A DNA stretch of 64,000 bases, taken from Peptoniphilus mikwangii. GTDB taxonomy: Bacteria > Bacillota > Clostridia > Tissierellales > Peptoniphilaceae. This document shows, piece after piece, positions 26,162-35,612 of the stretch. Positions within the stretch are counted from its first letter, which is position 1. Every line of letters starts with the position of its first letter. Position numbers and translations under genes: made by a program. Under the pieces are notes generated by a model that was not told where the DNA came from, did no database searches, and worked only from the letters and a program-made list of their open reading frames with translations. The stretch is from the NCBI RefSeq assembly GCF_000468535.1, contig NZ_AUQY01000002.1, forward strand, positions 722,888-786,887, in the 5' to 3' direction.

Positions 26162-27499
26162 TTATCTTTCCTTTGCAAGTGATCCCATCGGATCCCATGG
26201 TTCAAGCTCAATTGTTTCCGTATCCCACGCCTTTAATATTTCTTCCGATAAATATTTTTTATTTACAACAACTTGATACATATATTGATCAAACCATCTG
26301 TCACTCATTACAAGATATCCATCTTTTCCGCTGTCTTTTCCCCAAGAATTTTCAACTCTCCATCTCTTACTTATTCCGTCTTCATCTACTTCAACGCCCA
26401 TAAATACCATTGCATGAGTCATAAGAGATTCACCGTAATCAAGTTTTTCTTCTTTTGTCATATCAAATTCCACATTAAATAAATCATCCATTTTTATCGT
26501 TTCTGTATCAAGAACAGAACCCGATCTGTAGAAAAATTGTCCTACATCGCAACCAAACCATACAGGTTCTCCATCCTTCATTTGGGATATTGCAGCCTTC
26601 TTCAATTCTTCAATAGGCAGATTCAAATATTTTACTTTATTTCCCTCAACAACATTTCCAAGATATTTTACCGTAAATGTTCTGTTATACGGCTTATCCT
26701 TTGTAGGTGCATTTATAATTGAAATATAGTCATCTAAATTCATCTTTACATATTTATTGAAAAATTCAATCGGCGTTAAGTTTTTCTCACATATATAATT
26801 ATCATCCTTATCTCTAACTTCAAAATCAAATTCTGTTGGAGGCGTACCAAGACTTATGCAAAGAGCATTATAAATTTCTTCCATGTATTTTTCTACCATG
26901 GAATTTAATTCATCCATTCCTTTTTTGCTCTCATGAGCCTTTCTAAGCTTTACAGCATATCCTCTGAGAAGTTTAGTAAGATAATCATCAAGTGCTCTTG
27001 TGTTTGATGAATTTGCACTTTCACCCATTACATATTTGGGAACCACACCATACTTCTTCACAAGATTTACAAACATGTCCCACTGTCCTCCGTCCCCAAG
27101 AGGATCTCTTAAAATATGAGCAACCAGTCTTGAATGAATATCTTCATCAAGAGTTTTTAATATACTTTCTAAAAAGTAATTACTTTTTTCAAGCTTATCA
27201 TAAAACAACGGATATGATTGAGAAAGTTCAAATGTCTTTAAATTTAAATCTTTTATTATTCTGTATCTCATCACATTAAGTGCAGAAAACATCCAACATC
27301 TTCCGGATTGTTTTTGGTTGGTAATGTCTCCTTGATTTAAATTTACATTAAAACTGTGTCTTTGTTCTTCATACACCATATTTTTTACTGCAGCTTTATC
27401 AATTCCATTTTCCATTGCAGCATTTTGTGCAACTCTATTCGCTCTATCAGCACCAAATTTATTTCTAAGTTCATCTAATTTATTAATTTTTAATTCCAT
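26162..27499 (-). CDS. pepC: Aminopeptidase C (bleomycin hydrolase family, C1B)
   Basis: The 445-residue cysteine peptidase has its triad at C68 (QSGRCWMF), H362 (MTHAMVFMG) and N384 (VENSWG), positions close to those of lactococcal PepC. It is a cytoplasmic hexamer that removes N-terminal residues from peptides. Length and triad spacing are typical. The ABM-domain gene follows without a gap. The ATG has a GGAGTGAT site. Confidence 0.95.
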   Translation of the reverse strand: MELKINKLDELRNKFGADRANRVAQNAAMENGIDKAAVKNMVYEEQRHSFNVNLNQGDITNQKQSGRCWMFSALNVMRYRIIKDLNLKTFELSQSYPLFYDKLEKSNYFLESILKTLDEDIHSRLVAHILRDPLGDGGQWDMFVNLVKKYGVVPKYVMGESANSSNTRALDDYLTKLLRGYAVKLRKAHESKKGMDELNSMVEKYMEEIYNALCISLGTPPTEFDFEVRDKDDNYICEKNLTPIEFFNKYVKMNLDDYISIINAPTKDKPYNRTFTVKYLGNVVEGNKVKYLNLPIEELKKAAISQMKDGEPVWFGCDVGQFFYRSGSVLDTETIKMDDLFNVEFDMTKEEKLDYGESLMTHAMVFMGVEVDEDGISKRWRVENSWGKDSGKDGYLVMSDRWFDQYMYQVVVNKKYLSEEILKAWDTETIELEPWDPMGSLAKER

Positions 27500-27598
27500 A
27501 TTATCACTCCTTCATAAATATTATATAATAATAAATCAATTAATTTTTTCAAGTTATAACTAATTTTCCATTTATCTAAATTAATATTTTAAAAAAAC

Positions 27599-27636
27599 AA
27601 AAATCTCAACTTATTTTCCATAAGTCAAGATTTTAT
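27599..27636. terminator. Terminator of the DUF6054 gene
   Basis: AAATCTCAACTTAT (27601-27614) and ATAAGTCAAGATTT form a stem with one mismatch, followed on the minus strand by a T-run. Confidence 0.8.
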
Positions 27637-27644
27637 TTAATTAT

Positions 27645-27989
27645 TTAATATTTCTTAATATATTCTTCAACTGCAGGTATTAATGTCTCTAAAAAACTGA
27701 CTTCTCCAAATGCATTTACCTTTGAAAACACATCTTGAGAACCTCCTGATGTTATAGCCGATATAAAAAGTTCTTCATCACTTTCAATTAAAGTAATACT
27801 TAGACTTACTCTATTAGAACCTCTATAGCTGAATCTTTCAAAAATACTCACAGATGCTTTAAATTTTTCATTTTCAAAATAGCTTTGATCTTCTAAACTT
27901 GCAGTCAAACTCTTTTTTTCAATTGTATCCTTACATAGTTTTAAAACTTCATCAAAATTTCCTTTAAAACGTCTTTCATATTTTGCCAT
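27645..27989 (-). CDS. DUF6054-like small protein
   Basis: The 114-residue protein is acidic, without signal or membrane segment. It opens with MAKYERRFKGNFDEVLKL and has alternating beta-like stretches (VSLSITLIESDEELFISAIT). It resembles DUF6054, of unknown function. The ATG at 27989 follows AAGGGTG by 6 bases; a GTG 9 bases upstream is part of that site. It is a single-gene unit. Confidence 0.6.
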   Translation of the reverse strand: MAKYERRFKGNFDEVLKLCKDTIEKKSLTASLEDQSYFENEKFKASVSIFERFSYRGSNRVSLSITLIESDEELFISAITSGGSQDVFSKVNAFGEVSFLETLIPAVEEYIKKY

Positions 27990-28094
27990 AATCTTCACCC
28001 TTATTACATAATATACTTAAAACACTTTTATCTATTATAATTATTAAATAACAAAAATGTAATTTTCAATATTAAATTTCTAATTTCACATAGA

Positions 28095-28595
28095 TTAATG
28101 AACATTTTTTAAATTGTTTTTTCCTCTCAATGTATCTATACCATGTTTTAAGAAAGGTATTATAGCTTCAAAATTTTCTCTTATCGCTTTAGGATTTCCG
28201 GGGAAATTTATTATCAAAGTATTTTTTCTAATGCCCGATTCTGCTCTTGACAAATAGCTCATAGGTGTAAATTTAGCTCCATAGCTTCTCATTGCCTCTG
28301 AAATTCCCGGCACTCTCCTATCACATAATTCAATTGTAATTTCCGGAGTTATATCTCTATCAGAAAAACCCGTTCCACCGGTAGTTAATATAAGAGCTAA
28401 ATCATCTTCATCAACCCATTCTTCAATAGTCTCTCTTATATTGATTCTTTCATCCGGTACTATTTTAAAATTTTTAACCTCAAATCCAAGCTTTTCTATC
28501 AATTCTATGAGTATAGGTCCCCCTAAATCTTCTCTTTCTCCCCTATACGATCTATCGCTGATAGTTAAAACCCCGACGCTGTATTTATCACTCAT
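28095..28595 (-). CDS. mogA: MogA/MoaB-type molybdopterin adenylyltransferase
   Basis: The 166-residue protein has the MPT-binding fold: GVLTISDRS, LTTGGTGFSDRDITPE and NFPGNPKAIRE. The family adenylates molybdopterin before metal insertion. It is the last gene of the molybdenum block, 8 bases after the MoeA-like gene. The ATG at 28595 follows AAGGTGATT. MogA and MoaB cannot be told apart firmly by eye. Confidence 0.85.
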   Translation of the reverse strand: MSDKYSVGVLTISDRSYRGEREDLGGPILIELIEKLGFEVKNFKIVPDERINIRETIEEWVDEDDLALILTTGGTGFSDRDITPEITIELCDRRVPGISEAMRSYGAKFTPMSYLSRAESGIRKNTLIINFPGNPKAIRENFEAIIPFLKHGIDTLRGKNNLKNVH

Positions 28596-28602
28596 AATCA
28601 CC

Positions 28603-29589
28603 TTACAGAAGCCCCCCGACAGACATTTTTATAAATTCATCTTTATTTACAGGAGAATTTGAAAATATTTTAGGTAACAGCAAGTCCAAACTTGTCTTTG
28701 AAGAATGGATTGAAGCTCCAGGAACTCCAACTATATATGTCTTTTTTAAAACTCCTACTGTCAGCATATTTCCAGGCTGTATCGGAACTCCCTTAAATAT
28801 TATATCCGAACTGATATTTCTTATAGCTGTCGGTGTAAGGTCATCAGGATCTACACTCATTCCTCCGGATAATATTAAAAGCTCTATGTCTTTACTCAAT
28901 AATTCTCTCATGGATTCAAGTAGTTTATCAATATCATCCGGAACAAATATTACATCTACGATTTCTCCACCATAAAATTTTAACTTTTCTCTAATCATCG
29001 GCTCAAACATATCTTTAATTCTTCCCGAATATATTTCACTGCCTGTAATTATTATTCCCACTCTCTTTTTATAAAATTTCAATACTCGATATATGGGATT
29101 ATTTTCTTCTGATATTTTTTTAGCCTCTTCAACTAAATCCCTTGTAGTATATAACGGAACAATTCTTCCGCCTATAAGCTTATCTCCTATATCAACAACC
29201 GTATTATTAGAAATTGAAGCAAATGTATAATCTTCGATAGAATTCAATTTAAAGGCGGCTTCTTCATTTACTTTAAAAAGTCCTCTTACTTTACTTTTAA
29301 ATGTAATTTTTCCTTCAGACGGAAGTCCCCACTCAATGTTATCATCAACAATTTTAGGAGCAATTTCTAAAATTGCATCCTCTTCATGCACTTGATTGTC
29401 TTCCAATTCTCCGACATATATATGTTCTTTGCCTATGTCTTTCAACTTATCTATATCATCACTTTGAATTATATGATTTCTCTTGAATAAAACTCCCTTA
29501 AAACCGTCTTTTCTGATAGATGTTATGTCGTGAATTAAAGGTTTTCCAATCGCATCTTCTGTTCGTACTTTTTCTATCATATCGGTCAC
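28603..29589 (-). CDS. MoeA-like molybdopterin-binding protein
   Basis: The 328-residue protein has a C-terminal MPT-binding domain (TGSEIYSGRIKDMFEP, LILSGGMSVDPDDLTPTAI, GNMLTVGVL, GVPGASIHS). It is about 80 residues shorter than E. coli MoeA (411) and matches the clostridial MoeA-like group that lacks parts of the usual domains. It is thought to take part in molybdenum insertion or in cytidylyl/adenylyl handling of the cofactor. It starts 1 base before the MOSC gene's stop region and is co-transcribed. Confidence 0.8.
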   Translation of the reverse strand: MTDMIEKVRTEDAIGKPLIHDITSIRKDGFKGVLFKRNHIIQSDDIDKLKDIGKEHIYVGELEDNQVHEEDAILEIAPKIVDDNIEWGLPSEGKITFKSKVRGLFKVNEEAAFKLNSIEDYTFASISNNTVVDIGDKLIGGRIVPLYTTRDLVEEAKKISEENNPIYRVLKFYKKRVGIIITGSEIYSGRIKDMFEPMIREKLKFYGGEIVDVIFVPDDIDKLLESMRELLSKDIELLILSGGMSVDPDDLTPTAIRNISSDIIFKGVPIQPGNMLTVGVLKKTYIVGVPGASIHSSKTSLDLLLPKIFSNSPVNKDEFIKMSVGGLL

Positions 29590-30021
29590 CTACCTTTCAA
29601 TAAAATTAATACTGTCTCCCGGAAAAATTTTTCCCTCTTTTAAAACTATACCAAAAATTCCCTCTCTTGGCATTACACAATCACCTGTGATTTTTCTTAT
29701 TTCGCATCCTTTATGACATTCTTTTCCAATCTGTGTAACTTCTATTTTTGTATTTCCTATCTCAAGTACCGTACCCACAGAAAGGTTATACAATTCTATA
29801 CCCTCTGTCAAAATATTTTCAGCAAAATCTCCAGCAGATAAATTGGGAAATTTTAATTTCATTTTATTAAGACTCTCAATTCCCAACAGGCTTATTTGAC
29901 GATGCCAATTACCCGCATGTGCATCTCCAATAATCCCATGATCCTTCTTTATTTCAATATATGATACCGGAATTTTCTTAGTTCCTTTTTCTTTACTTAT
30001 AGATACGCTCACAACTCTCAT
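29590..30021 (-). CDS. MOSC-domain protein
   Basis: The 143-residue protein is a single MOSC domain with the conserved IIGDAHAGNWHRQISLL, SAGDFAENILTEGI and the metal- or sulfur-carrying Cys region IGKECHKGCEIRKITGDCVMP. MOSC proteins handle sulfurated molybdenum cofactor or carry sulfur to it. Small stand-alone MOSC proteins are common beside moaC in clostridia. It overlaps moaC by an ATGA junction. Confidence 0.87.
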   Translation of the reverse strand: MRVVSVSISKEKGTKKIPVSYIEIKKDHGIIGDAHAGNWHRQISLLGIESLNKMKLKFPNLSAGDFAENILTEGIELYNLSVGTVLEIGNTKIEVTQIGKECHKGCEIRKITGDCVMPREGIFGIVLKEGKIFPGDSINFIER

Positions 30022-30500
30022 ATTACAATACTTCCATATTCTCCACTTTTACCTCCGACTTTTCCCATCAAATAAATATTAGTTAGAATAATATCTTTCT
30101 GAACAGCTTTGCACATATCATAAATTGTAAGCATAGCTACTGATACAGTATGTAGTGCTTCCATTTCCACTCCGGTTTCAGAAGTAGTCTTTACTGTCGA
30201 CTGAACCTCAATTATATTTTTATCCTCATCCAATATAAACTTAATATCTACTCCCGACAAATTTATATTATGACACATCGGAATAATATCCGATGTTTTT
30301 TTTGCCGCCATAATTCCTGCAACTTGAGCTACTGCCAATACATCTCCTTTTTCAATAGTCTTATCCTTAATTCTCTTGAAAGTTTCGGCATTCAGCAATA
30401 CTTGTCCACTTGCTGCAGCTATTCTGACTGTCTTATCTTTTTCGCTTACATCAACCATTTTTGGCATTCCATCTTCATTAAAATGAGTAAATTTTTTCAT
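30018..30500 (-). CDS. moaC: Cyclic pyranopterin monophosphate synthase MoaC
   Basis: The 160-residue protein has MoaC motifs MVDVSEKDKTVRIA, IPMCHNINLSGVDI (catalytic region) and GVEMEALHTVSVAMLTIYDMCKA. It turns the MoaA product into cyclic pyranopterin monophosphate, the first stable molybdopterin precursor. It starts 1 base after moaA stops. Length is typical. Confidence 0.95.
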   Translation of the reverse strand: MKKFTHFNEDGMPKMVDVSEKDKTVRIAAASGQVLLNAETFKRIKDKTIEKGDVLAVAQVAGIMAAKKTSDIIPMCHNINLSGVDIKFILDEDKNIIEVQSTVKTTSETGVEMEALHTVSVAMLTIYDMCKAVQKDIILTNIYLMGKVGGKSGEYGSIVI

Positions 30501-30501
30501 C

Positions 30502-31437
30502 TCATCCTCCGATTAAATTCATAGTTCTATTAGTTTCACTTTCTCCTCTAAGTAATTTATGTTGAAACGGCTTTGCAAATACTGCCTCTTTAAACTTTTC
30601 TTCTATTTGTTCTTTTGATAAATTACAAATATCAAATTCTTCCTTAGAATGTAAACATGGTTTTAATTTTCCGTCAGATGTCATCCTGATACGATTGCAG
30701 TTTTCACAAAAACATGAACTTATAGGACTGATTAGACCAATTTCACCACAATATCCCGGTACTTTATACACAGATGCAACTCCAAAATTTCCAATTTGTT
30801 TTAATCCTTTAATTTTATCTAAAACTATGTCGTTTTTTACAAAAACATCTTCTTGCCAATTTTTTGTAACACCCATTCTCATTAATTCAATAAAACGCAA
30901 TTCTATCGGTAATTCTTTTGTAAGTTCAACTAAATTTGATATTTCATCCACATTAATTCCGCCCATTAATACTGTATTAATTTTTACTTTAAATCCCAAT
31001 TTTAAAGCTTCATCCAATCCTTCTAAAGTTGATTTTAATTTTCCCCCTCTTGTTATATCGCTAAACTTTTTAGAATCTAATGTATCCAAACTCAAATTTA
31101 TCCTTTTTACATTAACTTTTTTAAGATCTTTTGCCATATCTTTCAAAAAACTACCATTTGTAGTCAAGCAAATTTCATCAATCCCAATTTTATTTGAAAT
31201 TTTATGACAGAGGGGCAGAAGTCCTTCCCTTAAAAGAGGCTCTCCGCCTGTAAATCTAATCTTTTTTATACCATTTTGAGCAGACACTTTTATAATCTGC
31301 TCAATTTGCTCCATAGGAATAAGATCTACCTTATCAAAAGATTGATTATATGGCATACAATAGATACAACGAAAATTACAAACAGGAGTCAATGAAATTC
31401 TAAAATAAGAAATCTCTCTAAAATATTGATCTTTCAT
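30502..31437 (-). CDS. moaA: GTP 3',8-cyclase MoaA
   Basis: The 311-residue radical SAM protein has the N-terminal cluster CNFRCIYC (C20, C24, C27), a C-terminal cluster region (CFCENCNRIRMTS and KPCL) and the required C-terminal Gly-Gly. It converts GTP to the 8-cyclo intermediate of molybdopterin. It starts the moaA-moaC-MOSC-moeA-mogA run and follows modC by 27 bases. Confidence 0.95.
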   Translation of the reverse strand: MKDQYFREISYFRISLTPVCNFRCIYCMPYNQSFDKVDLIPMEQIEQIIKVSAQNGIKKIRFTGGEPLLREGLLPLCHKISNKIGIDEICLTTNGSFLKDMAKDLKKVNVKRINLSLDTLDSKKFSDITRGGKLKSTLEGLDEALKLGFKVKINTVLMGGINVDEISNLVELTKELPIELRFIELMRMGVTKNWQEDVFVKNDIVLDKIKGLKQIGNFGVASVYKVPGYCGEIGLISPISSCFCENCNRIRMTSDGKLKPCLHSKEEFDICNLSKEQIEEKFKEAVFAKPFQHKLLRGESETNRTMNLIGG

Positions 31438-31464
31438 CGTTTATTACTCCATATTAAAATTTAA

Positions 31465-32511
31465 TTATCTCAAAAAAATTATATCATCCGATTTAATTTG
31501 TATAAATATGTCTTCAAAATTTTTAATTCTTTCCCACTCATTATTTTCAATTTCAATATATAACGGCTTAGCAAAACTTGAAATTTTTGCAATAATCACA
31601 ACTGAAAATAATTCCACTTGAACTTTATATTCATTTAAGTGAAATATATTTTCCTCTCCCTCAATATTTGCATTTAAAATTTTAAAGCTACTTGAATTTA
31701 TTCCTACAATTTTATTTTCAAAATTATTCTCTAAAACTGATAAATAAATATCCCAATCAATTGCATATACTCTATCTTTTTCAACATATTTGATCTCAGA
31801 ATAATTTTTAAATCCTGACAGCATTGCAGCTGAAAGTGTATTCGGCTTTAAAAATAAAGATTTTGTTTCTTGAATCGGTTCTGATTTTCCACAATGTAAT
31901 ACACAAACTTCATCACACATTCTATATACTTCATCTTTATTATGAGAAACTAAAATAGACGGAATATTATATTCCTCTAAAACTTGTTTTACTTCAATTT
32001 CAATCTGCCACTTTAAATATTCATCAAGTGCCGAAAAAGGTTCATCTAATAAAATCAGTTTAGGATTATTTACTAAAATTCTACCAAGTGCAACACGTTG
32101 TTTTTCTCCTCCGGATAAATTATCCGAAAAACATTTTTTTAATTTTTCTATCTTTAAATCACTTAAAACAGAATTTACCTTTTTAATTTTTTCTTTATAG
32201 CTTCCGGTTCTAACTCCGGCTAATATATTTTTTTCTACAGTCATATTGGGAAACAGTGCATAATCTTGAAATAAATATCCTATGTTACGCATCTGGGGCT
32301 TAAGATCTATCGAGCTGTCAGAATCAAAAAGTACGGCATCATCCAATGCTATATATCCGCTATCAGGCTTTACTAAGCCTGATAGCATCTTAAGAGTCAT
32401 ACTCTTTCCGCTTCCGGATGCCCCTAAAAGCCCAAGGACAGATTTGTTAAATTCAAAATTAACATCTATATTAAAATCTTTTAATCTTCGTCTTATATCA
32501 AGTTTAAGCAT
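31465..32511 (-). CDS. modC: Molybdate ABC importer ATPase ModC
   Basis: The 348-residue ATPase has Walker A GASGSGKSM, the LSGGEKQRVALGRILV signature and Walker B LILLDEPFSALDE. A C-terminal regulatory domain (about 240-348) of TOBE/MOP type may sense molybdate. Its place between modB and moaA gives the substrate assignment. The ATG at 32511 follows GGAGAG; the longer frame reads through modB. Confidence 0.88.
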   Translation of the reverse strand: MLKLDIRRRLKDFNIDVNFEFNKSVLGLLGASGSGKSMTLKMLSGLVKPDSGYIALDDAVLFDSDSSIDLKPQMRNIGYLFQDYALFPNMTVEKNILAGVRTGSYKEKIKKVNSVLSDLKIEKLKKCFSDNLSGGEKQRVALGRILVNNPKLILLDEPFSALDEYLKWQIEIEVKQVLEEYNIPSILVSHNKDEVYRMCDEVCVLHCGKSEPIQETKSLFLKPNTLSAAMLSGFKNYSEIKYVEKDRVYAIDWDIYLSVLENNFENKIVGINSSSFKILNANIEGEENIFHLNEYKVQVELFSVVIIAKISSFAKPLYIEIENNEWERIKNFEDIFIQIKSDDIIFLR

Positions 32512-32513
32512 TA

Positions 32514-33185
32514 TTAAAAAACTCTCCGTGATTTTTTCTTTTCTAATAAATTTATGGTAATTAAAACTGCAAAAGAAATCATTATATTTATAATTACCCA
32601 TTTATATGCTATATCATCTCTTCCTATTCTCCACATCTGATAGACTGTTGTTGAAATAGTTGCAGTTTTCCCTGGAGTAAACCCTGAAACCATACTTGTT
32701 GCTCCATATTCACCAAGTGCTCTTGCAAAACTGAGTACAACTCCGGCAATAATACCTTGTTTACAATTCGGAAATATTATTTTCCAAAAAATCCAAATGT
32801 CATTTTTACCCAGTGTTTGAGCTGCATATTTTAAATTCCAATCAAAAGATTCAAACGCACCTCTTGCTGTTCTATACATTAACGGAAATGTTACAATCAC
32901 AGTTGCAAATATTGATGAATACCAATTCATAACAAGTCTTACAGAAAATGTTTCAAGAAACCACATTCCTATTACAGTATTCGGTCCCAATAACTTAAGC
33001 AGAAAAAATCCGATTACTGTTGGCGGAAGTACCAATGGCATAGTCAGAATAACATCTAAAACACCTTTGATAATTCTAGGCAGTCTTTCTATATAATATG
33101 CTATAAATATACCTGTCAAAAAAGTTATAATTGATGAAATTGATGCAATTCTAATTGAATTTAGAAGCGGATAATAATCTGTCAT
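32514..33185 (-). CDS. modB: Molybdate ABC importer permease ModB
   Basis: The 223-residue permease has five or six hydrophobic segments and the EAA-type loop ARALGEYGATSMVSG, typical of ModB/CysT permeases. It lies between modA (4 bases) and modC (2 bases). Tungstate or sulfate transport is possible by family, but the molybdopterin genes downstream favour molybdate. Confidence 0.9.
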   Translation of the reverse strand: MTDYYPLLNSIRIASISSIITFLTGIFIAYYIERLPRIIKGVLDVILTMPLVLPPTVIGFFLLKLLGPNTVIGMWFLETFSVRLVMNWYSSIFATVIVTFPLMYRTARGAFESFDWNLKYAAQTLGKNDIWIFWKIIFPNCKQGIIAGVVLSFARALGEYGATSMVSGFTPGKTATISTTVYQMWRIGRDDIAYKWVIINIMISFAVLITINLLEKKKSRRVF

Positions 33186-33189
33186 ATCT

Positions 33190-33999
33190 TTATTCCACTA
33201 CAGCAAATCCGACTGATTCAAAGATTTCTTTAGCGCTATCACTTTTTAAATATTCCAAAAATTCCTTAGCTTCTTTTGCATTTTTACTATTCTGTAAAAT
33301 AGCCGCCGGATATATAACAGGAGTATTAATTTCACCTTCTTCTGCCTCATCTACTACTTCAAGTCCTGCTGAAAAGGCATCAGTTTTATATATTATTCCA
33401 CAATCAACAGCCTTTTCTGAAATCCATGTTGTCACTTCCTTTACATTTGATCCAAAAGTAATTTTATTTTGAATTTCATTCCAAATTCCCAAATTAGTTA
33501 ATATTTCTTCTGAATATTGTCCTACAGGAACATCAGAATTTCCAAGTGCTATTGAACTTACAGTATCTGTATTTAAATCTTCAAAATTTTTTATCGATTT
33601 TACATTTCCGTTCGGAACAACAAGAACAACTTTATTTTCCAATAAATTAATTCTGCTTTCAGAATCTATCGGATTTGAAATTTCTTCTTTTGATTCTTTC
33701 GGATCAATGGCATTCATTTGTTTTAATGCTGCTGAAATAAATACATCACAAGTTGCTCCCTCATCTATTTGTGTCTTTAATGTTCCTGATGAATCAAATG
33801 TATATATCAATTCTATTTCAGGATGTTCTTCTTCATAAAGAGTCTTAATTTTTTCCAATGTTTCAGTCATAGATGCCGCCGCAAATACTACCAACTCTTT
33901 TTTCTCATCATTCTTTCCCATTTCCTTATTATCCTTTCCTTGACATGCTGTTAATATAACAAGCAAAGTTACAACTAACACTAATAATTTTTTATTCAT
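33190..33999 (-). CDS. modA: Molybdate-binding lipoprotein ModA
   Basis: The 269-residue lipoprotein has lipobox LTAC and the ModA domain: ELVVFAAASMTETLEKI, DSSGTLKTQIDEGATCDVFISA and SNVKEVTTWISEKAVDCGIIYKTD. It catches molybdate (or tungstate) outside the membrane and delivers it to ModBC. It is the first gene of the eight-gene molybdenum operon; the AGGAGG site is 7 bases before the ATG. Confidence 0.92.
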   Translation of the reverse strand: MNKKLLVLVVTLLVILTACQGKDNKEMGKNDEKKELVVFAAASMTETLEKIKTLYEEEHPEIELIYTFDSSGTLKTQIDEGATCDVFISAALKQMNAIDPKESKEEISNPIDSESRINLLENKVVLVVPNGNVKSIKNFEDLNTDTVSSIALGNSDVPVGQYSEEILTNLGIWNEIQNKITFGSNVKEVTTWISEKAVDCGIIYKTDAFSAGLEVVDEAEEGEINTPVIYPAAILQNSKNAKEAKEFLEYLKSDSAKEIFESVGFAVVE

Positions 34000-34100
34000 T
34001 TCTTCCTCCTAATATGATACTAAAAACTTTCATACAATATTTTTAAACTTTCGATTTGTTTTTAAATACATGATGAAAATGAGCAAATACTATCTTAAAA

Positions 34101-34128
34101 ATTATACCATATAGTCTTTAAAAAGTAA
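34101..34128 (-). promoter_or_regulatory. Promoter of the mod-moa operon
   Basis: TTACTT (34123-34128) and TATGGTATAAT (extended -10, TATAAT at 34101-34106) are 16 bases apart on the minus strand. The leader is about 95 bases. I saw no clear molybdenum riboswitch fold. Confidence 0.65.
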
Positions 34129-34392
34129 CTCTATCATTTAAATGTATAATCAGAAATTTTATATCTTCTAAAGATTAAAATAGAATAAATCTTGTAATTT
34201 ACTTAACTTTTTAAATCTGTTTACTCTTATGATTATATACAATTCTTATAATAGTTTTAATTTATTATTATCCTGCCGACATAATTCTCAATTCGTATTG
34301 TTTTTAATAATAATTCAATATTTTTCAATATCAGATGAGTAGGATAATATGAAATCAAAAATAATTTATCCTTAATTTTCAGTTTTATAAAT

Positions 34393-34421
34393 AAAAAAGG
34401 AAAGTGATTTTTCACTTTCCT
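34393..34421. terminator. Terminator of the rpmG-rplA operon
   Basis: GGAAAGTGA (34399-34407) and TCACTTTCC (34412-34420) form a 9-bp stem followed by a T-run on the minus strand. Confidence 0.9.
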
Positions 34422-34430
34422 CAGGTGTTT

Positions 34431-35132
34431 TTATTGCTCTACTAATTTTTGACCGTTAATCTTAACTCCGGGTCCCATAGTTGTTGCAACTGTAACCGAC
34501 TTTAGATATCTTCCCTTTGCAGCTGCCGGCTTAGCCTTTATTATAGCTGACATAAGTGATCTAAAGTTGTCTTCTAACTTTTCAGTTCCAAATGAAACTT
34601 TTCCGATAGGTACATTGATTATAGCAGCTTTATCTACTCTATATTCTACCTTTCCGGCTTTAGTTTCTTTTACTGCATTTCCTACATCAAAAGTTACTGT
34701 TCCTGATTTAGGGTTTGGCATTAATCCCTTAGGTCCTAAAACTCTACCGATTTTACCAACTACACCCATCATATCAGGTGTTGCAATTACAACGTCGAAT
34801 TCAAACCAGTTTTCTTTTTGGATTTTTTCAACTAATTCTTCTCCACCTACATAATCAGCACCGGCTTCCTCAGCTTCTTTAAGTTTATCTGCTTTTGCTA
34901 ATACAAGAACTCTTTTAACTTTACCTGTTCCATGAGGAAGTACTGTAGTACCTCTTACTTGTTGGTCGGCATGTCTTGGATCTACTCCAAGTCTTACTGC
35001 AAGTTCAACAGTTGAATCGAATTTTGTAACTGAAGTTTTTTGAACAAGTTCAATAGCTTCTGTTACATCATACAATTTAGTTTTATCTACAAGCTTTGCG
35101 CTTTCTAAATATTTTTTACCTCTTTTTGGCAT
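34431..35132 (-). CDS. rplA: 50S ribosomal protein L1
   Basis: The 233-residue protein is L1 with [22 protein letters not shown] and [15 protein letters not shown]. It forms the L1 stalk at the E site and, by family knowledge, represses translation of its own mRNA through a site like those seen upstream here. It is the last gene of the operon. The ATG has an AAGGAGG site that is part of the L1-type motif. Confidence 0.97.
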   Translation of the reverse strand: MPKRGKKYLESAKLVDKTKLYDVTEAIELVQKTSVTKFDSTVELAVRLGVDPRHADQQVRGTTVLPHGTGKVKRVLVLAKADKLKEAEEAGADYVGGEELVEKIQKENWFEFDVVIATPDMMGVVGKIGRVLGPKGLMPNPKSGTVTFDVGNAVKETKAGKVEYRVDKAAIINVPIGKVSFGTEKLEDNFRSLMSAIIKAKPAAAKGRYLKSVTVATTMGPGVKINGQKLVEQ

Positions 35133-35146
35133 TAAAATCCCTCCTT

Positions 35147-35173
35147 GTGGTTTTAACGGAAACTTCCTCCCAC
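35147..35173 (-). promoter_or_regulatory. Probable L1-binding mRNA motif between rplK and rplA
   Basis: GTGG at the 5' end pairs with CCAC at the 3' end. An inner stem GGAA/TTCC and an unpaired AAAA stretch separate them, and AAGGAGG follows. The same layout recurs at 35613-35640. Confidence 0.6.
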
Positions 35174-35598
35174 TACTCTACTACTTCTACACCCATACTT
35201 CTTGCTGTACCTGAAATCATGCTCATAGCAGCTTCAACGCTTGCTGCATTTAAGTCTTTCATTTTTAGTTCAGCAATTTCTTTTACTTGTGCTTTTGTAA
35301 TCTTACCTACTTTCTTCTTATTAGGTTCTCCACTACCTGAATTTAGATTGATAGTTTTCTTAATAAGAACTGCTGCCGGTGGTGTCTTAGTTATGAATGT
35401 AAATGATCTGTCTTGATATACAGTCAATACTACCGGAATTATAAGACCGGCTTGATCAGCTGTCTTTGCATTAAATTCCTTTGTAAACTGCATAATATTT
35501 ACACCGTGAGGTCCAAGTGCTGTACCTACCGGTGGAGCTGGTGTTGCCTTTCCAGCCGGAATTTGTAATTTGACTAATGCTATTACTTTTTTTGCCAT
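35173..35598 (-). CDS. rplK: 50S ribosomal protein L11
   Basis: The 141-residue protein is L11, with [25 protein letters not shown] and the RNA-binding C-terminal domain. It sits at the GTPase-associated centre. The ATG at 35598 follows AAGGAGGAAAG; the frame extends upstream to 35640 through the leader motif but the family start is MAKKV. Confidence 0.97.
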   Translation of the reverse strand: MAKKVIALVKLQIPAGKATPAPPVGTALGPHGVNIMQFTKEFNAKTADQAGLIIPVVLTVYQDRSFTFITKTPPAAVLIKKTINLNSGSGEPNKKKVGKITKAQVKEIAELKMKDLNAASVEAAMSMISGTARSMGVEVVE

Positions 35599-35612
35599 TT
35601 TCTTTCCTCCTT

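Larger units (their letters stand above)
34000..34430. other. Intergenic region between modA and rplA
   Basis: It holds the modA leader and promoter, the rplA terminator (34393-34421) and a long-range repeat of ATTATCCT (about 34267) with AGGATAAT (about 34351). The rest is AT-rich with no supported gene. Confidence 0.6.

Noticed and set aside
30695-31207. Long plus-strand open frame opposite moaA
   Set aside because: It is a shadow of moaA, which has intact catalytic motifs on the minus strand.
34000-34130. Possible molybdenum-cofactor riboswitch before modA
   Set aside because: The leader is only about 95 bases and lacks a recognisable multi-stem fold.
34230-34390. An open stretch of about 47 codons on the minus strand between modA and rplA
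   Set aside because: No start or ribosome site, and such runs are expected by chance in AT-rich DNA.
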